This document shows positions 39,916 through 51,783 of a stretch of 64,000 bases of DNA, piece by piece. This DNA is from Mycolicibacterium litorale. Lineage in GTDB: Bacteria; Actinomycetota; Actinomycetes; Mycobacteriales; Mycobacteriaceae. Below the pieces are notes generated by a model, which worked only from the letters and a program-made list of their open reading frames with translations, was not told the origin of the DNA and did not search any database. Each line of letters starts with the position of its first letter. Position 1 is the stretch's first letter. The stretch covers positions 3,286,001 to 3,350,000 of the forward strand of contig CP019882.1 of the NCBI GenBank assembly GCA_002007745.1. The letters are read 5' to 3'. A program made the position numbers and the translations under genes.

Positions 39916-40920
39916 GTCCGCTCACACCTCACTTCTTGACGCGGGGCAGGGCACTCGACTTGACCTCAGCGTTGGAACCACCAAGTCGAAGTTGCCAATG
40001 TGCTCGGTAGCTTAGCCGCTTTTCGCTACGACTGCGAGAAATGTTTCACGATTTTGATTAGGGATAGGGCAATGTTACCGTGCGCGCCGCCTCTTTCCGC
40101 CGGTCAGGCCGATATTTGATAGCTGAGCCAGCACCGGGAGCGGTCGGCGAGATCGCCCAATCCGCTCTCAGATCGGCCTGAAACAGGTTCTTGTACAGGC
40201 CTTTTGATGCCCCCTCGGCGGAGTGAGCACCCTTCGCGGGCCGCTCGGGCCGAGCGTTGCAGGGGCCGTGACGAAGTTGCAGAGTGATTACCGCCGCAAG
40301 GTCGCGACGATTCGATCCAAACGCCGCCACAGCAAACTACGATTATTCGAACATCAACCGATGACACCGGCGCAATATGAATACCCCCGGCGTGGTCCGC
40401 GAATATCGATTAGCAGTGGCGTGAAAGGCCATCAGAGCGGGCACCGGCACCCGACCTTCCTGAGAATTTCCGCTACTACGACTCAGGTGAATAAAACCAC
40501 CTCACCTGCGGATACCCGCTGGTAACACAGGTTATGGCAACTAACCTGAGAGTAGGCTGAGAGTTGTTCCCACACTCGCCCGAAGCGGTGACCCTGGACA
40601 CATCACTTTCGAACACGAGACGCGTGTTACCGCGTACGTCAAATTTCGCAGCATGGGTCAGCAAACGCATCCGGATAAATGACCGGCTATTCACCGATTA
40701 ATGGCGAACTTTCTGAGAAAATTGCATACGGCCGAGGTTCAATCGGTGTCCAGTGACATTTATCACCCGCATAACCGACCCTTGTGGAGCCGCTGCGAAA
40801 GTTAGCTGGAGGCTAGATACAGACCGCGCGCCACCGTGTCCGCGCCGCCCCACCTGCGGTGACACGCCGGAGATGACGAGACCGCGCTCGGCGCGTCGCG
40901 TGTCGATGCCGGTCCGGCTC
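39916..40920. other. 1-kb non-coding gap with locally lower GC, upstream of pks
   Basis: No gene can be supported here: the open frames of 70 to 100 codons lack ribosome binding sites, family character and mycobacterial codon bias. The sequence is visibly AT-richer than its flanks, most clearly at about 40020-40080, 40320-40400 and 40480-40760, and contains two dyads (40484-40508 and 40528-40548). It separates lipL from the PKS operon and must hold the pks promoter. It is also where the M. tuberculosis order skips from Rv1497 to Rv1527c, so it may be an island boundary or a silencer-bound promoter region. Confidence 0.7.
40484..40548. promoter_or_regulatory. Two adjacent inverted repeats in the pks upstream gap
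   Basis: CAGGTG (40484-40489) faces CACCTG (40503-40508) across 13 bases, and CAGGTTA (40528-40534) faces TAACCTG (40542-40548) across 7 bases. Both share the half-site CAGGT. They lie about 370 to 430 bases from lipL and over 570 from pks; the gene they serve is unclear. Confidence 0.4.
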
Positions 40921-42219
40921 CTAGCCCGCGACCACTCCCGATGCACGCGGCGCGAACGGCGCACCGAACTCGGTGACCGGCTGGAAGCCGTGCCTGCGGG
41001 CCGCCGCGGCCCCGCGCCGGACCAGCGCAGCGGTGGCGACGAACCCGGCCTGGTCGGTGACGACCAGCGGAGTCAGCAGCCGATTGTGGACGAAGCCGAA
41101 CGACAGACCCGCCTCGGGAATGGCCCAGCCGAGCGAGCCACCCAACCCCACGTGCCCGAAACCGGGCAAGACACCGGGGAAGGGCAGCGCGTGATAACCC
41201 AGGTGGAACGCCAGCGGCAGGATCAGGTTGCGGTCCGGAGTCAGGTTGGGTCGGCCGGTGAGACCGGCCACCAGCTCCGCGGTCAGATATCGCTGGCCGT
41301 CGATCTCGCCACCGTTGGCGATCGCTCCGTACATCCGGGCGAGGCTGCGGGCAGTGGCCACTCCGTTGGCCGACGGCAACTCGCTGTCGAGCAGCGGCGT
41401 ATCTCCTTGGACCACCGCACGCATGCCCGGAAAGTACATCGACCCGAAGATCGCCGACACCTCGAGGGCGGCGATCTTCGGCGCGACGGCGTTGAAAATC
41501 GGATTCGGGATGTTGAGCTGTGGGCCGATGATCCGGGCCGCGTGCGTCGGCGCGCCGGCCGGCGGGCGCCCCAGGTGGATCCCGTCGGTGTTGAGCGGTT
41601 CAGCCACCTCGACGCGGATGAGTTCTCGCATCCCCGTGCCGGTGACGGCACGAGCCAAGCCCGACAGCAACCAGCCATAGGTCAGAGCGTGGTAGGCGGG
41701 CTTGCCGTAGTAGCGGCCGACCGGGGCGGCCGCGATGCGTTCCTCCATGTGGAGGTGATCGAGGAGCTCCCGCTTCCGGACGCCGCGCAGGTGCGCCAGC
41801 CCCGCACGGTGGCGCATCACGTCCCGCACGGTGATGTGGGCCTTGCCGTTGGCGCCGAACTCCGGCCAGTACTCGGCAACCGGGGCGTCGTAGTCGATCA
41901 GGCCGCGATCCACCAGGCGGTGGATGACAGTCGAAGCCACCCCCTTGGTCGCGGAGAACACCATCGCGCCGGTATCGGCGGTCCATCGGACCTGGCCGCG
42001 CCGGTCGGACCAGCCGGTCCAGACGTCGACCACCGGCCGACCATCCAAGTACACGGCCAGTGCTCCACCGCCGAAGCGGGGATGCGGAAACATCGCGGCG
42101 AAGCTCCGCAGTGCGCACGCGAAATTCGGGTCGGCGGCACCCTGCACCCCATGGGGCAGCACCGATTCCCGATCGCGAGTCACTCGAGTCACAAAGGGAA
42201 ATTTAACCGCCCTAACCAC
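40921..42219 (-). CDS. lipL: Beta-lactamase-fold esterase LipL
   Basis: A serine hydrolase of the beta-lactamase/EstB fold, up to 432 residues. The SxxK nucleophile motif is SATK in MVFSATKGVASTVIHRL near residue 88; a Tyr-containing motif follows (KPAYHALTYGWLLSGLA) and the late GFGHVGLGGSLGW stretch is equivalent to the HxG/KTG region. The block ADPNFACALRSFAAMFPHPRFGGGALAVYLDG matches Rv1497 (LipL) as I remember it (key part FGGGALAVYLDG), and the neighbour meaB agrees. Start uncertain: GTG 42219 is used, GTG 42195 and 42186 are alternatives, and none has a clear ribosome binding site. Substrate unknown; esters or cell-wall lipids are plausible. Downstream of meaB by 45 bases. Confidence 0.87.
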   Translation of the reverse strand: MVRAVKFPFVTRVTRDRESVLPHGVQGAADPNFACALRSFAAMFPHPRFGGGALAVYLDGRPVVDVWTGWSDRRGQVRWTADTGAMVFSATKGVASTVIHRLVDRGLIDYDAPVAEYWPEFGANGKAHITVRDVMRHRAGLAHLRGVRKRELLDHLHMEERIAAAPVGRYYGKPAYHALTYGWLLSGLARAVTGTGMRELIRVEVAEPLNTDGIHLGRPPAGAPTHAARIIGPQLNIPNPIFNAVAPKIAALEVSAIFGSMYFPGMRAVVQGDTPLLDSELPSANGVATARSLARMYGAIANGGEIDGQRYLTAELVAGLTGRPNLTPDRNLILPLAFHLGYHALPFPGVLPGFGHVGLGGSLGWAIPEAGLSFGFVHNRLLTPLVVTDQAGFVATAALVRRGAAAARRHGFQPVTEFGAPFAPRASGVVAG

Positions 42220-42264
42220 ATCCGCAACAAAATGTTGCCAATTCGTTAAGTTCGCCGCGGCTCG

Positions 42265-43253
42265 TCAGCTTGACTGGTCGGCCGCATCCAGGATCTGCTG
42301 CGCCGCCAACGCGGGGGTCAGCTCGCCGTCGCGGACCTGTCGCTCCACCTCGGCCCGCAACGTTCGCACCGCAGGGTTGCTCAGCACCCGGTCAAGGACC
42401 GCGTCCCGCACCATCGCCCAGGTCCAGTCGACCTGCTGTGCACGCCGGCGGGCATCGAATTCGCCGGCCCGGGTCAACACGTCACGGTGCTTGAGCACCG
42501 TGTCCCACAGTTCGGCCAGACCGGTGCCTTCCAGCGCGCTCATGGTCAAAACCGGTGGCCGCCAAATCGTTTCGCGTGGATAGATCAATCGAATCGCTGC
42601 CGATAGCTCTCGTGCCGCGGCCTTGGCCTCGGTGGCGTGCGCACCGTCGGCCTTGTTGACCACCACGATGTCGGCCAACTCCAGCACGCCCTTCTTGATG
42701 CCCTGCAGCTGATCACCGGTGCGGGCCAGGGTGAGGAAGACGAACGTGTCCACCATGTTGGCGACGGCTACTTCAGACTGCCCCACCCCGACGGTCTCCA
42801 CCAGAATGACGTCGTAGCCCGCCGCCTCCAGCAGCACGATCGTCTCGCGGGTCGCCTTGGCGACCCCGCCCAGCGTGCCCGACGTCGGCGAGGGACGGAT
42901 ATAGGCATCGGGATGCACGGCCAGTCGCGCCATCCGGGTCTTGTCACCCAGGATCGAACCACCGGTACGGGTCGACGACGGATCGACGGCCAGCACCGCG
43001 ACCCGGTGACCCTGATCGATGAGGTACATGCCCAGTGCCTCGATGGTCGTCGACTTCCCTACCCCGGGGACTCCGGTGATGCCCACATGCAGCGCCCTGC
43101 CCGCGTCGGGCATCAGCTCCAACAGCAACCGCTGCGCCTGTTCACGGTGGTCGGCGCGGGTGGACTCGACCAGCGTAATGGCCCGGGGCAGTGCCGCCCG
43201 ATCACCGCCGCGGATCGCCTGGGCCAACGCCGCGACGTCGGGAGCCCCGGCCA

Positions 43254-43254
<1 letters not shown>
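42265..43254 (-). CDS. meaB: Methylmalonyl-CoA mutase-associated GTPase MeaB
   Basis: A 329-residue G3E-family GTPase that loads and protects the adenosylcobalamin cofactor of methylmalonyl-CoA mutase. Motifs: Walker A GITGVPGVGKSTTIEAL near residue 60, switch/metal Asp stretch LAVDPSSTRTGGSILGDKTRM, Walker B ILVETVGVGQSE, and NKAD for guanine. A C-terminal dimerisation helix ends the protein. Older annotations call it an ArgK/LAO ATPase, but the location settles it: its ATG shares one base with the mutB stop (TGATG). The mazEF pair that lies between these genes in M. tuberculosis is absent here. Confidence 0.95.
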
Positions 43255-45539
<2,285 letters not shown>

Positions 45540-45540
45540 A

Positions 45541-47394
45541 TCAGGCCCCCAATCGGGTGAGCAGGGACGAAAGAGCTTCGACCGCATCGATCTTCGCGGT
45601 CAGGTAGCCGTCCGGCCGGGCCTCGGCCGGCACCTCGGCGAGGGCTTTCTCCGGCCCGGCGAGCAACACCTGCCCGATTCCGGCCGCCCGCGCCGCCGCC
45701 ACCACCGCGGCGGCATCGGTGCCGTAGCGTGCGTCGGTGCCACAGATCACCGCGATCGAGGCGCCCCCGTCGGTGACCGCACCGGCCACCGTGGCAGCGT
45801 CGACAGTTCCCGGATTGACGGTCTCCACCCCACCGGAGGCCAACAGGTTGGCCGCGAACGTTGCGCGGATGTTGTTCTCGGCCAATGGGCCCAGCGGCAA
45901 CAGCAGTACCCGCGGCCGGGAACCGGTGCGCTCCAGGTAGGCATCGGAGCGGTCGCGCAGCGCCTCGAAGTCGGCGGCGTAACGCCGGACGGTCTCTGAG
46001 GAGTCGAAATGCGGCAACGGCGGTTCCGACAGGTTCGGGAACTCATTGATTCCGGTGACGGCGGTGCGGCGGTGTGCGATGTCGTCGGCCCGACGGACGC
46101 GCACCTGCTCGATCTGTTCGGCGACATGGTCGCGCGCCGCCACCAACCCGCCCCGGGCTTCGATGTCCTGGAAATGCGTCCAAGCCTGTGCGGCAAGGCT
46201 TTCGGTGAGGTCCTCGACGTACCACGAACCACCGGCGGGGTCGAGGACTCGACCGATGTGCGACTCTTCGAGCAGCAGCAGCTGGATGTTGCGGGCAATG
46301 CGGCGGGCGAATCCTGAGCTCATCCCGGGGAATCCACCGGGGATTGCCACGTCGAACCCCAGTACCTGCACGGTGTCCGCTCCCCCGACGCCCGCGCCGA
46401 ATGCGGCCAGCGTGGTACGCAGCATGTTCACCCACGGATCCCGCTGGGTCATCATCGGCAGCGAGGTGACGGCGTGCACCGTCGCCGCACCGCTGCCCGG
46501 ACTGTCCAACACGTCGGCGATCCTTGCCCAGAGCTGGCGCGCCGCACGGAATTTGGCGATCGTCAGGAACTGGTCGTCGTCGGCGACCAGCCGGAAACTG
46601 ATCTGACGTAGCGCCTGCGCGACCTCGACCCCGGCCTCGACCAGCAGCCGGACGTACTCCACCGCGGCGGCTACGGCGCCCGCCAGCTCCCACGCGGCGT
46701 TGGCACCGCGGTTGTGGAAAGCCGCACCGTCGACGGTGATGGCCCGCACCCCTGGCCGGCCGGCCAAGTCGGCGGCGATGCGCACCACGTCTTCGACCGC
46801 CGGGGCGCCCAGACCGCTAAGTGGTGCGGTGAGCGGATCGGCGCCCAGATCGATCGACATCTCGGCGCGCCGGGAGTCGTCGGCACCGGCCACCACGGCC
46901 AGCACCGCCTCGGCGGCGGACACGAAGTCCACGCCCGCGTCGACGATGACCGGCGCCAGTTCGAGGTAGACCCCCTCCAACAGGCGGTCGAGGTCGCCGG
47001 GAGCCACCCCGGCCGCCCCGACCCGCAACACCAGTGCGCTGACCCCCTCGCCGAGGGCGTCGAGCACCACGGCGTTTCCGTCGGTCACGGCTCCGGTGAA
47101 GCCGACGGCCGGGAACTCCTCGGCGACCTTCCATCCCGCGATGACGTCGCGGCGGGCGTCGCCGCCGCGGACGAACGGCCAACTGCCGGGCAACGGCGCC
47201 TCGGGCAGTGCATCGAGTGCGGTGTACAGCGCCCGGACCGGAAAGCCTTCGTAGGTGGGTGAATCCAGCAACCGTTCGGGCTCGGCGGGCAGATCCGCCG
47301 GGTCACGTCGACTGCTCTTGGCCAGTACTTCGGCCACCGCAGTGCGCCAGCGGGCGCGGTCTTCCTCGAGTTTCACCGAGACCTCCACTGACAC
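45541..47394 (-). CDS. mutA: Methylmalonyl-CoA mutase small subunit
   Basis: Non-catalytic partner of MutB, 617 residues from the chosen start. It keeps the barrel and a B12-like domain but has no DxHxxG motif, as expected for the small subunit. Conserved blocks include [27 protein letters not shown] near 70 and [33 protein letters not shown] near 350 (key part [13 protein letters not shown]). GTG 47394 is preferred over ATG 47418 because CAGGAG sits six bases upstream of it. Head of the mutA-mutB-meaB operon; divergent from the TVP38 gene. Confidence 0.95.
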   Translation of the reverse strand: MSVEVSVKLEEDRARWRTAVAEVLAKSSRRDPADLPAEPERLLDSPTYEGFPVRALYTALDALPEAPLPGSWPFVRGGDARRDVIAGWKVAEEFPAVGFTGAVTDGNAVVLDALGEGVSALVLRVGAAGVAPGDLDRLLEGVYLELAPVIVDAGVDFVSAAEAVLAVVAGADDSRRAEMSIDLGADPLTAPLSGLGAPAVEDVVRIAADLAGRPGVRAITVDGAAFHNRGANAAWELAGAVAAAVEYVRLLVEAGVEVAQALRQISFRLVADDDQFLTIAKFRAARQLWARIADVLDSPGSGAATVHAVTSLPMMTQRDPWVNMLRTTLAAFGAGVGGADTVQVLGFDVAIPGGFPGMSSGFARRIARNIQLLLLEESHIGRVLDPAGGSWYVEDLTESLAAQAWTHFQDIEARGGLVAARDHVAEQIEQVRVRRADDIAHRRTAVTGINEFPNLSEPPLPHFDSSETVRRYAADFEALRDRSDAYLERTGSRPRVLLLPLGPLAENNIRATFAANLLASGGVETVNPGTVDAATVAGAVTDGGASIAVICGTDARYGTDAAAVVAAARAAGIGQVLLAGPEKALAEVPAEARPDGYLTAKIDAVEALSSLLTRLGA

Positions 47395-47538
47395 CGGCAA
47401 CTCCTGTTGTCGCAGCATGGGGCAGCCCTACCGGGACCCGCCATCTGACCATCAGGCTAAATGATCACTTTCACAGTGACGTGGCCGACTACGTCTACCC
47501 GTCGGTAACCCGCGTCGCACCCGGCGCGTCGCCACCAA

Positions 47539-48261
47539 GTGGCCGTAACCTTGGTGAACGTGACGTCGAAGACCCGCAGCATGTGGCGCAGTGTGTGGTC
47601 AGCACTGATTGCCACGGCGCGCCAGGTGTCTCGCACGCGCATCGTCGTCACGGCGGCCGCGACTGTGATTCTCGTCGCAGTTGCCGTGCTGGTGCCGCTG
47701 CCCACCGCCCTGCAGCTGCGGGATTGGGCGACCTCGCTGGGGCCGTGGTTTCCGCTGGCTTTCCTCGCCGCCCACATCGTGGTGACGGTGTTCCCCTTTC
47801 CCCGCACGGCGTTCACACTGGCCGCCGGCCTGCTGTTCGGTCCGGCGCTCGGCGTGGTGATCGCCGTCGTGGCCAGCACGCTGAGCGCTGTCCTGGCGCT
47901 GCTGCTGGTACGCGCCCTGGGCTGGCAGCTGTCCGGGCTGGTCAGCCACCCGGCTGTGGAATCGGTGGACTCCCGGCTGCGGGCCAGGGGGTGGCCGGCG
48001 ATCTTCTCGTTGCGGATGATCCCGGCCGTACCGTTCTCGGTGCTCAATTACGCGGCCGGGGCGTCGGCGGTGCGCGTCGTGCCCTACCTGCTGGCAACTT
48101 TGGCCGGGCTCATCCCGGGCACCGCCGCCGTGGTGTTCCTCGGCGATGCCCTCACCGGCAATATCAGTCCCCTACTGGTGCTGGTCTCGCTGTGCACCGC
48201 CGGCGTGGGTGTGGCCGGGCTGGCATACGAGGTGCGGACGCACCGGCGGGCGCAAAGCTAG
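47539..48261 (+). CDS. TVP38/TMEM64 (DedA-like) membrane protein
   Basis: A protein of up to 240 residues with six hydrophobic segments and the SNARE-associated/VTT motif region FPFPRTAFTLAAGLLFGPALGVVIAVVASTLSAVLALLLVRALG (key parts FPFPRTAFTLAAG, GPALGVVIA), followed by SRLRARGWPAIFSLRMIPAVPFSVLNYAAG (key part RMIPAVPFSVLNY). The family includes lipid scramblase-like proteins of the DedA fold. It matches Rv1491c in position. GTG 47539, GTG 47554 and ATG 47581 are all possible starts, and no strong ribosome binding site decides. Divergent from mutA; converges on the band-7 gene. Confidence 0.85.
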   Translation: MAVTLVNVTSKTRSMWRSVWSALIATARQVSRTRIVVTAAATVILVAVAVLVPLPTALQLRDWATSLGPWFPLAFLAAHIVVTVFPFPRTAFTLAAGLLFGPALGVVIAVVASTLSAVLALLLVRALGWQLSGLVSHPAVESVDSRLRARGWPAIFSLRMIPAVPFSVLNYAAGASAVRVVPYLLATLAGLIPGTAAVVFLGDALTGNISPLLVLVSLCTAGVGVAGLAYEVRTHRRAQS

Positions 48262-48307
48262 GTGGGCGCCACCGCGGTCACAGCACACGGACAGGACCGT
48301 CAGTCGA

Positions 48308-49518
48308 TCAGCTGTCGCTCGCGTGCCTTGGCTCGACACGGACAGATTCGTGCTGCTGGGACAGCGGCGGGTACTGCATCTGCGGGATGGGAGGCGGCGC
48401 CGGGATCGCGGTGACATCCGAGGATCGGGCGTCCGCCTCGGCCTTGGCCACGGCCTGTGCGATCGCGGGTCGGTCTTGGTGGTGAACCAGTCGGCCACCT
48501 CGTCGGTGTCGTCTTCCGGCTTCGGCAGATCCTCCTCCACCGGCGAGGGCTGATAGCGGAACACGCCGTCTTCGCCCGGCGCGCCGAGCAGCTTCGTGAA
48601 ACCCTGCAACGCCGAACCGAAGTCGCTCGGCACCAGCCACACCTTGTTGGCCTCGCCCTTGGCCATCTGCGGCAGGGTCTGCAGATACTGGTAGGCCAGC
48701 ATCTCCGGGGTGGGCCGGCCGGCCTTGATCGCGGCGAAGGTCTTCTCGATGGCCTTGGCCTGCCCCTGGGCCTGCAGGTAGGACGCCGCCCGCTCGCCCT
48801 GGGCACGCAGGATCCGGGACTGCCGGTCGGCCTCGGCGGCCAGGATGGCGGCCTGCTTGGCGCCCTCGGCGGCCAGGATCTGCGCCTGCTTCTGGCCCTC
48901 GGCCTGCTTGATCGACGCCTCCCGGCTGCCCTCGGCGGTCAGGATCATCGCGCGCTTCTCCCGGTCGGCGCGCATCTGCTTTTCCATCGAGTCCTGAATC
49001 GACGGCGGCGGGTCGATACTGCGCAGCTCCACCCGGGCCACTCGGAGACCCCACCGGCCGGTCGCCTCGTCGAGCACGCCGCGGAGCTGCCCGTTGATCT
49101 GGTCACGGCTGGTCAGCGTCTGCTCGAGGGTCATGCCGCCCACCACGTTGCGCAGCGTGGTGGTGGTCAGCTGCTCCACACCGACGATGTAGTTGCTGAT
49201 CTGGTAGACCGCGGCCTGCGGGTTGGTGACCTGGAAGTAGACCACGGTGTCGATGTTGACCGTCAGGTTGTCCTCGGTGATCACCGGCTGCGGCGGGAAG
49301 GACACCACCCGCTCGCGCAGGTCGACCCGGGCCCGGATCTTGTCGATGAACGGGATCAGCAGCGTGAGCTGACCTGACACCGTCTTGCTGTAGCGCCCGA
49401 GCCGCTCGATGACCGCCGCTTCGGCCTGCGGGATCAGCGCGACGGATTTGGCGACGACGATGATGGCGAAGATCACCAACACCGCCAGCAGGACTAGACC
49501 GGCGATGGCACCGTCCAT
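48308..49518 (-). pseudogene. SPFH/band-7 (stomatin-like) protein with a 1-base frameshift near the 3' end
   Basis: A membrane-anchored SPFH protein of the Rv1488 group: one N-terminal membrane segment (about 5-27), the band-7 domain (AAVIERLGRYSKTVSGQL through GQLRGVLDEATGRWGLRVARVELRSIDPP; key part WGLRVARVELRSI), then an Ala/Glu/Gln-rich coiled coil (about 180-260). After EVADWFTTKTDP, near 48465-48470, the frame breaks: the coding strand reads GACCCGCGATCG and the open frame runs on in Arg-rich nonsense to 48172. Adding one base restores AIAQAVAKAEADARSSDVT and a stop at 48308, about 403 residues in all. AAGGAG lies seven bases before the ATG. It follows nfeD by 12 bases, the usual pairing for stomatin-like proteins that scaffold membrane domains. 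The break affects only the C-terminal tail. Confidence 0.88.
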
Positions 49519-49530
49519 GGCGGAATCTCC

Positions 49531-49965
49531 TTAAATGTTCTTCCAGACGACTGCGGTGGCACCGTCGATGTGCATGACGGTGACCTGGTCGCCGGGCTCG
49601 TACACATCGTTGTCGTTGTAGGGCCGCGCCGTCCAGATTTCTCCGTCGAGCTTCACCTGGCCTTCATGACGCGCCACCCGGTCGAGAACCAGCGCGTGCT
49701 TTCCCTCCAGCGCTTTGACCGGTTCGGGCAGACCCTTGCCCGCGGTGAACTTGCGACGCAGCGCGGGTCGCACCAGCGCCAGCAGCAGCACCGAGACCAC
49801 CAGGAACACCGCCCCGTCGGCCCATACCGGCCAATCCAACAGCCAACTCGAGCCGGCGGCGGCCAGCGCACCTCCGGACAGCATCAACAGGAACATGTCG
49901 CCGGTCAGTGCCTCGGCACCGGCGAGACCCAGGGCGAACACGAGCCAAATCAGCGCCGCTGGCAT
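49531..49965 (-). CDS. NfeD-like membrane protein
   Basis: A 144-residue protein of the short NfeD type: two or three hydrophobic segments in the first 70 residues ([25 protein letters not shown] and [18 protein letters not shown]; key parts [21 protein letters not shown]) and a C-terminal OB-fold ([30 protein letters not shown]; key part [13 protein letters not shown]). NfeD proteins pair with stomatin-like partners, here the next gene 12 bases downstream. It corresponds to Rv1487. It is divergent from the Rv1486c-like gene, with 77 bases between starts. Confidence 0.9.
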   Translation of the reverse strand: MPAALIWLVFALGLAGAEALTGDMFLLMLSGGALAAAGSSWLLDWPVWADGAVFLVVSVLLLALVRPALRRKFTAGKGLPEPVKALEGKHALVLDRVARHEGQVKLDGEIWTARPYNDNDVYEPGDQVTVMHIDGATAVVWKNI

Positions 49966-50042
49966 ATTCCCAGGATACGCGGCCCCGGACGGCCCGGACG
50001 CGGAAAGCCGGTTCGGAGCCGAGCCACTACACTGCGAGCATC

Positions 50043-50915
50043 ATGTGGTGCCCTAGTGTTTCGCTGTCGATGTGGGCCAACGCCTGGCTGGCCGGCCAGG
50101 CCGCGCCGGATGACGTCCTTGACGCGTTATCGGTCTGGGCTCCAACGCATTCGGTGACCGCCTACGACTCGGTGGCGGCCGGCCATACCGGCCTGCCGTG
50201 GCCCGATGTCGACGACGCGGGTGCGGTGTCCCTGCTGCAGACGGTGCGCACCGTCGCCGGGCGGGTCTCGGAGTCCGGCTGGTCGGGGCGCCCGGCGATC
50301 AGTCTTGTTCTCCCGGTGCCCGGCGACGTGCGCGGCCTGGCACCGGGTACCCAGTTCCAGCGCGATGCGCTGGCCGCCGGGGAAGCGATCATCATCACCA
50401 GCCCGGCCGACGACACTGTGGGCCTGGTCCCCGAATTCGAGTACGACGACACCGAGGACGAGCTGCCCGACGGCGATCGGCTGCCCGAATTGTGTGCGTT
50501 GTCCTGGACCGTCTATTCGTTGCCCGCCAGGCCCGTCGTCGATCATCTCGATCTCGGCGATGCCGAATACGCTCTGCGCTCGGCTGTCCGCGCGGCAGCC
50601 GAGGCATTGGGCGCGCTGCAACTCGGCGCCGCCGGCGGCGTGGACGATCCGCGGGGACTGGTCGAGCAGGTACTGGAGTCCAGCCGGCATCACCGCGCAC
50701 CCGATCACGCGCCGACCCGGGCGCTTCGGGTACTGGAGAACGCTGCGCACGTCGATGCGATTATCACGGTCAGTTCGGGTCTGATGCCGATCGGCACCCA
50801 AAGCGCCTCGGAGGCTCAGATCGCCAACGACGCGCTGCGGCCCCTGGCGTCAGTGGTGCGCTCGGCGCGCCTGGCCGCGGTCAGCGCGATCCTGCAATCG
50901 GCCTGGCAGCGCTAG
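50043..50915 (+). CDS. Conserved hypothetical protein (Rv1486c-like)
   Basis: A 290-residue soluble protein, conserved in this position beside inhA-hemZ in mycobacteria, with no domain I recognise. It has an acidic stretch ([19 protein letters not shown] near 145-163), several Ala-rich helices and the opening [32 protein letters not shown] (key part MWANAWLAG). Earlier in-frame starts would run into the divergent nfeD gene, so ATG 50043 is used. Function unknown. It converges on the universal stress protein gene across 31 bases. Confidence 0.8.
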   Translation: MWCPSVSLSMWANAWLAGQAAPDDVLDALSVWAPTHSVTAYDSVAAGHTGLPWPDVDDAGAVSLLQTVRTVAGRVSESGWSGRPAISLVLPVPGDVRGLAPGTQFQRDALAAGEAIIITSPADDTVGLVPEFEYDDTEDELPDGDRLPELCALSWTVYSLPARPVVDHLDLGDAEYALRSAVRAAAEALGALQLGAAGGVDDPRGLVEQVLESSRHHRAPDHAPTRALRVLENAAHVDAIITVSSGLMPIGTQSASEAQIANDALRPLASVVRSARLAAVSAILQSAWQR

Positions 50916-50946
50916 CTGCCGCCACCGGGCGTTCGAACGTCTTGCG

Positions 50947-51696
50947 TCACTGACTGATTCGGGTGGCCGGCTCGCGAGCGACCAACACGGGCGCGTGCAC
51001 ATGGTCGAGCAGATGACGGGTGAGCCGTCCCACCGACCGGCCTTCTGAACCGTCGGCGAAATGGCTGCCGAGGATCAGCAGTTGCACCGATTCGGAATGC
51101 ATCCGCAACTCGGTCGCGGTGCGATCGGACACCACCACCCGGTGCACCTGCACCTCGGGATAGCGTTCACGGTGCCCCGCCAAGCGCTCGGCGAGCACTT
51201 CCTGTTCCCGTACGGTGATGTTCGCCCATTCGATCGGCGACCAGTCGACCGAGGGCAGCCCGAGCACACCGGGATCGCTCCATGCGTGCACGGCGAGAAG
51301 GCCGACTCCGCGACGGGAGGCCTCGTCGAAAGCCAGGTCCACCGCAGCCTGCGCGGCCGGCGAGGCGTCGACACCGACCATCACCGGAGCAGCCGGCCGT
51401 GCGCACTGCCCGTCGTGGATCACGGCGACCGGGCAGCGCGCGTCCCTGACCAGGCGGGCTGGTAACGACGGCAGCAGCGCGCGCAGCGCGCGCCGCGCCG
51501 GGCCGGCTCCGACCACCATGAGGCCGGCGTCACCGGACATCTCGATCAGCGACGGCAGGTCCTTTTCCACCGCGGTGACCACCCGCATCGGCACCCGCCG
51601 AAGCTCCGCCTCGGTCTGGGCCCACTGCCTGGCCGTGGCCGACCCCGACGACGTCTCGACGACGAGAACACCGCAGTTCCATGACGACTGGTCCAT
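50947..51696 (-). CDS. Universal stress protein, tandem domain with shortened first domain
   Basis: A 249-residue UspA-family protein; mycobacterial two-domain members are usually about 290. The second domain is complete in outline (MVGVDASPAAQAAVDLAFDEASRRG near 110 and LLILGSHFADGSEGRSVGRLTRHLLDHVHAPVLV at the end; key part GSHFADGSEGRSVG for ATP phosphates). The first domain starts with GVLVVETSSGSATARQWAQTEAE and lacks the usual loop and helix after beta-1, so it may not bind ATP. ATG 51696 is preferred because GGAGGTAGGG lies just upstream. Separated from the ferrochelatase gene by a hairpin, so probably its own unit. USPs respond to hypoxia or stress in this genus; the signal here is unknown. 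Confidence 0.85.
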   Translation of the reverse strand: MDQSSWNCGVLVVETSSGSATARQWAQTEAELRRVPMRVVTAVEKDLPSLIEMSGDAGLMVVGAGPARRALRALLPSLPARLVRDARCPVAVIHDGQCARPAAPVMVGVDASPAAQAAVDLAFDEASRRGVGLLAVHAWSDPGVLGLPSVDWSPIEWANITVREQEVLAERLAGHRERYPEVQVHRVVVSDRTATELRMHSESVQLLILGSHFADGSEGRSVGRLTRHLLDHVHAPVLVAREPATRISQ

Positions 51697-51763
51697 TGCC
51701 CTACCTCCATCGGCTCGCAATCGCGAGTCTTCCGGGTTCGGGGGCACCGGGCCAGCATGACAA

Positions 51764-51783
51764 CCCCCAGATCGGTCTGGGGG
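51764..51783 (-). terminator. Hairpin at the end of the fabG1-inhA-ferrochelatase operon
   Basis: CCCCCAGA and TCTGGGGG form a perfect 8-bp stem with a 4-base loop, starting at the base after the ferrochelatase stop codon. Only a weak TTGT follows on the minus strand, so termination would rely on the stem, as is common in mycobacteria. Confidence 0.6.

Noticed and set aside
40223..40525. A 100-codon plus-strand frame in the gap upstream of pks
   Set aside because: No ribosome binding site, low-complexity basic composition, and no resemblance to any known family. Two smaller minus-strand frames in the gap (40476-40694 and 40698-40964) fail in the same way.
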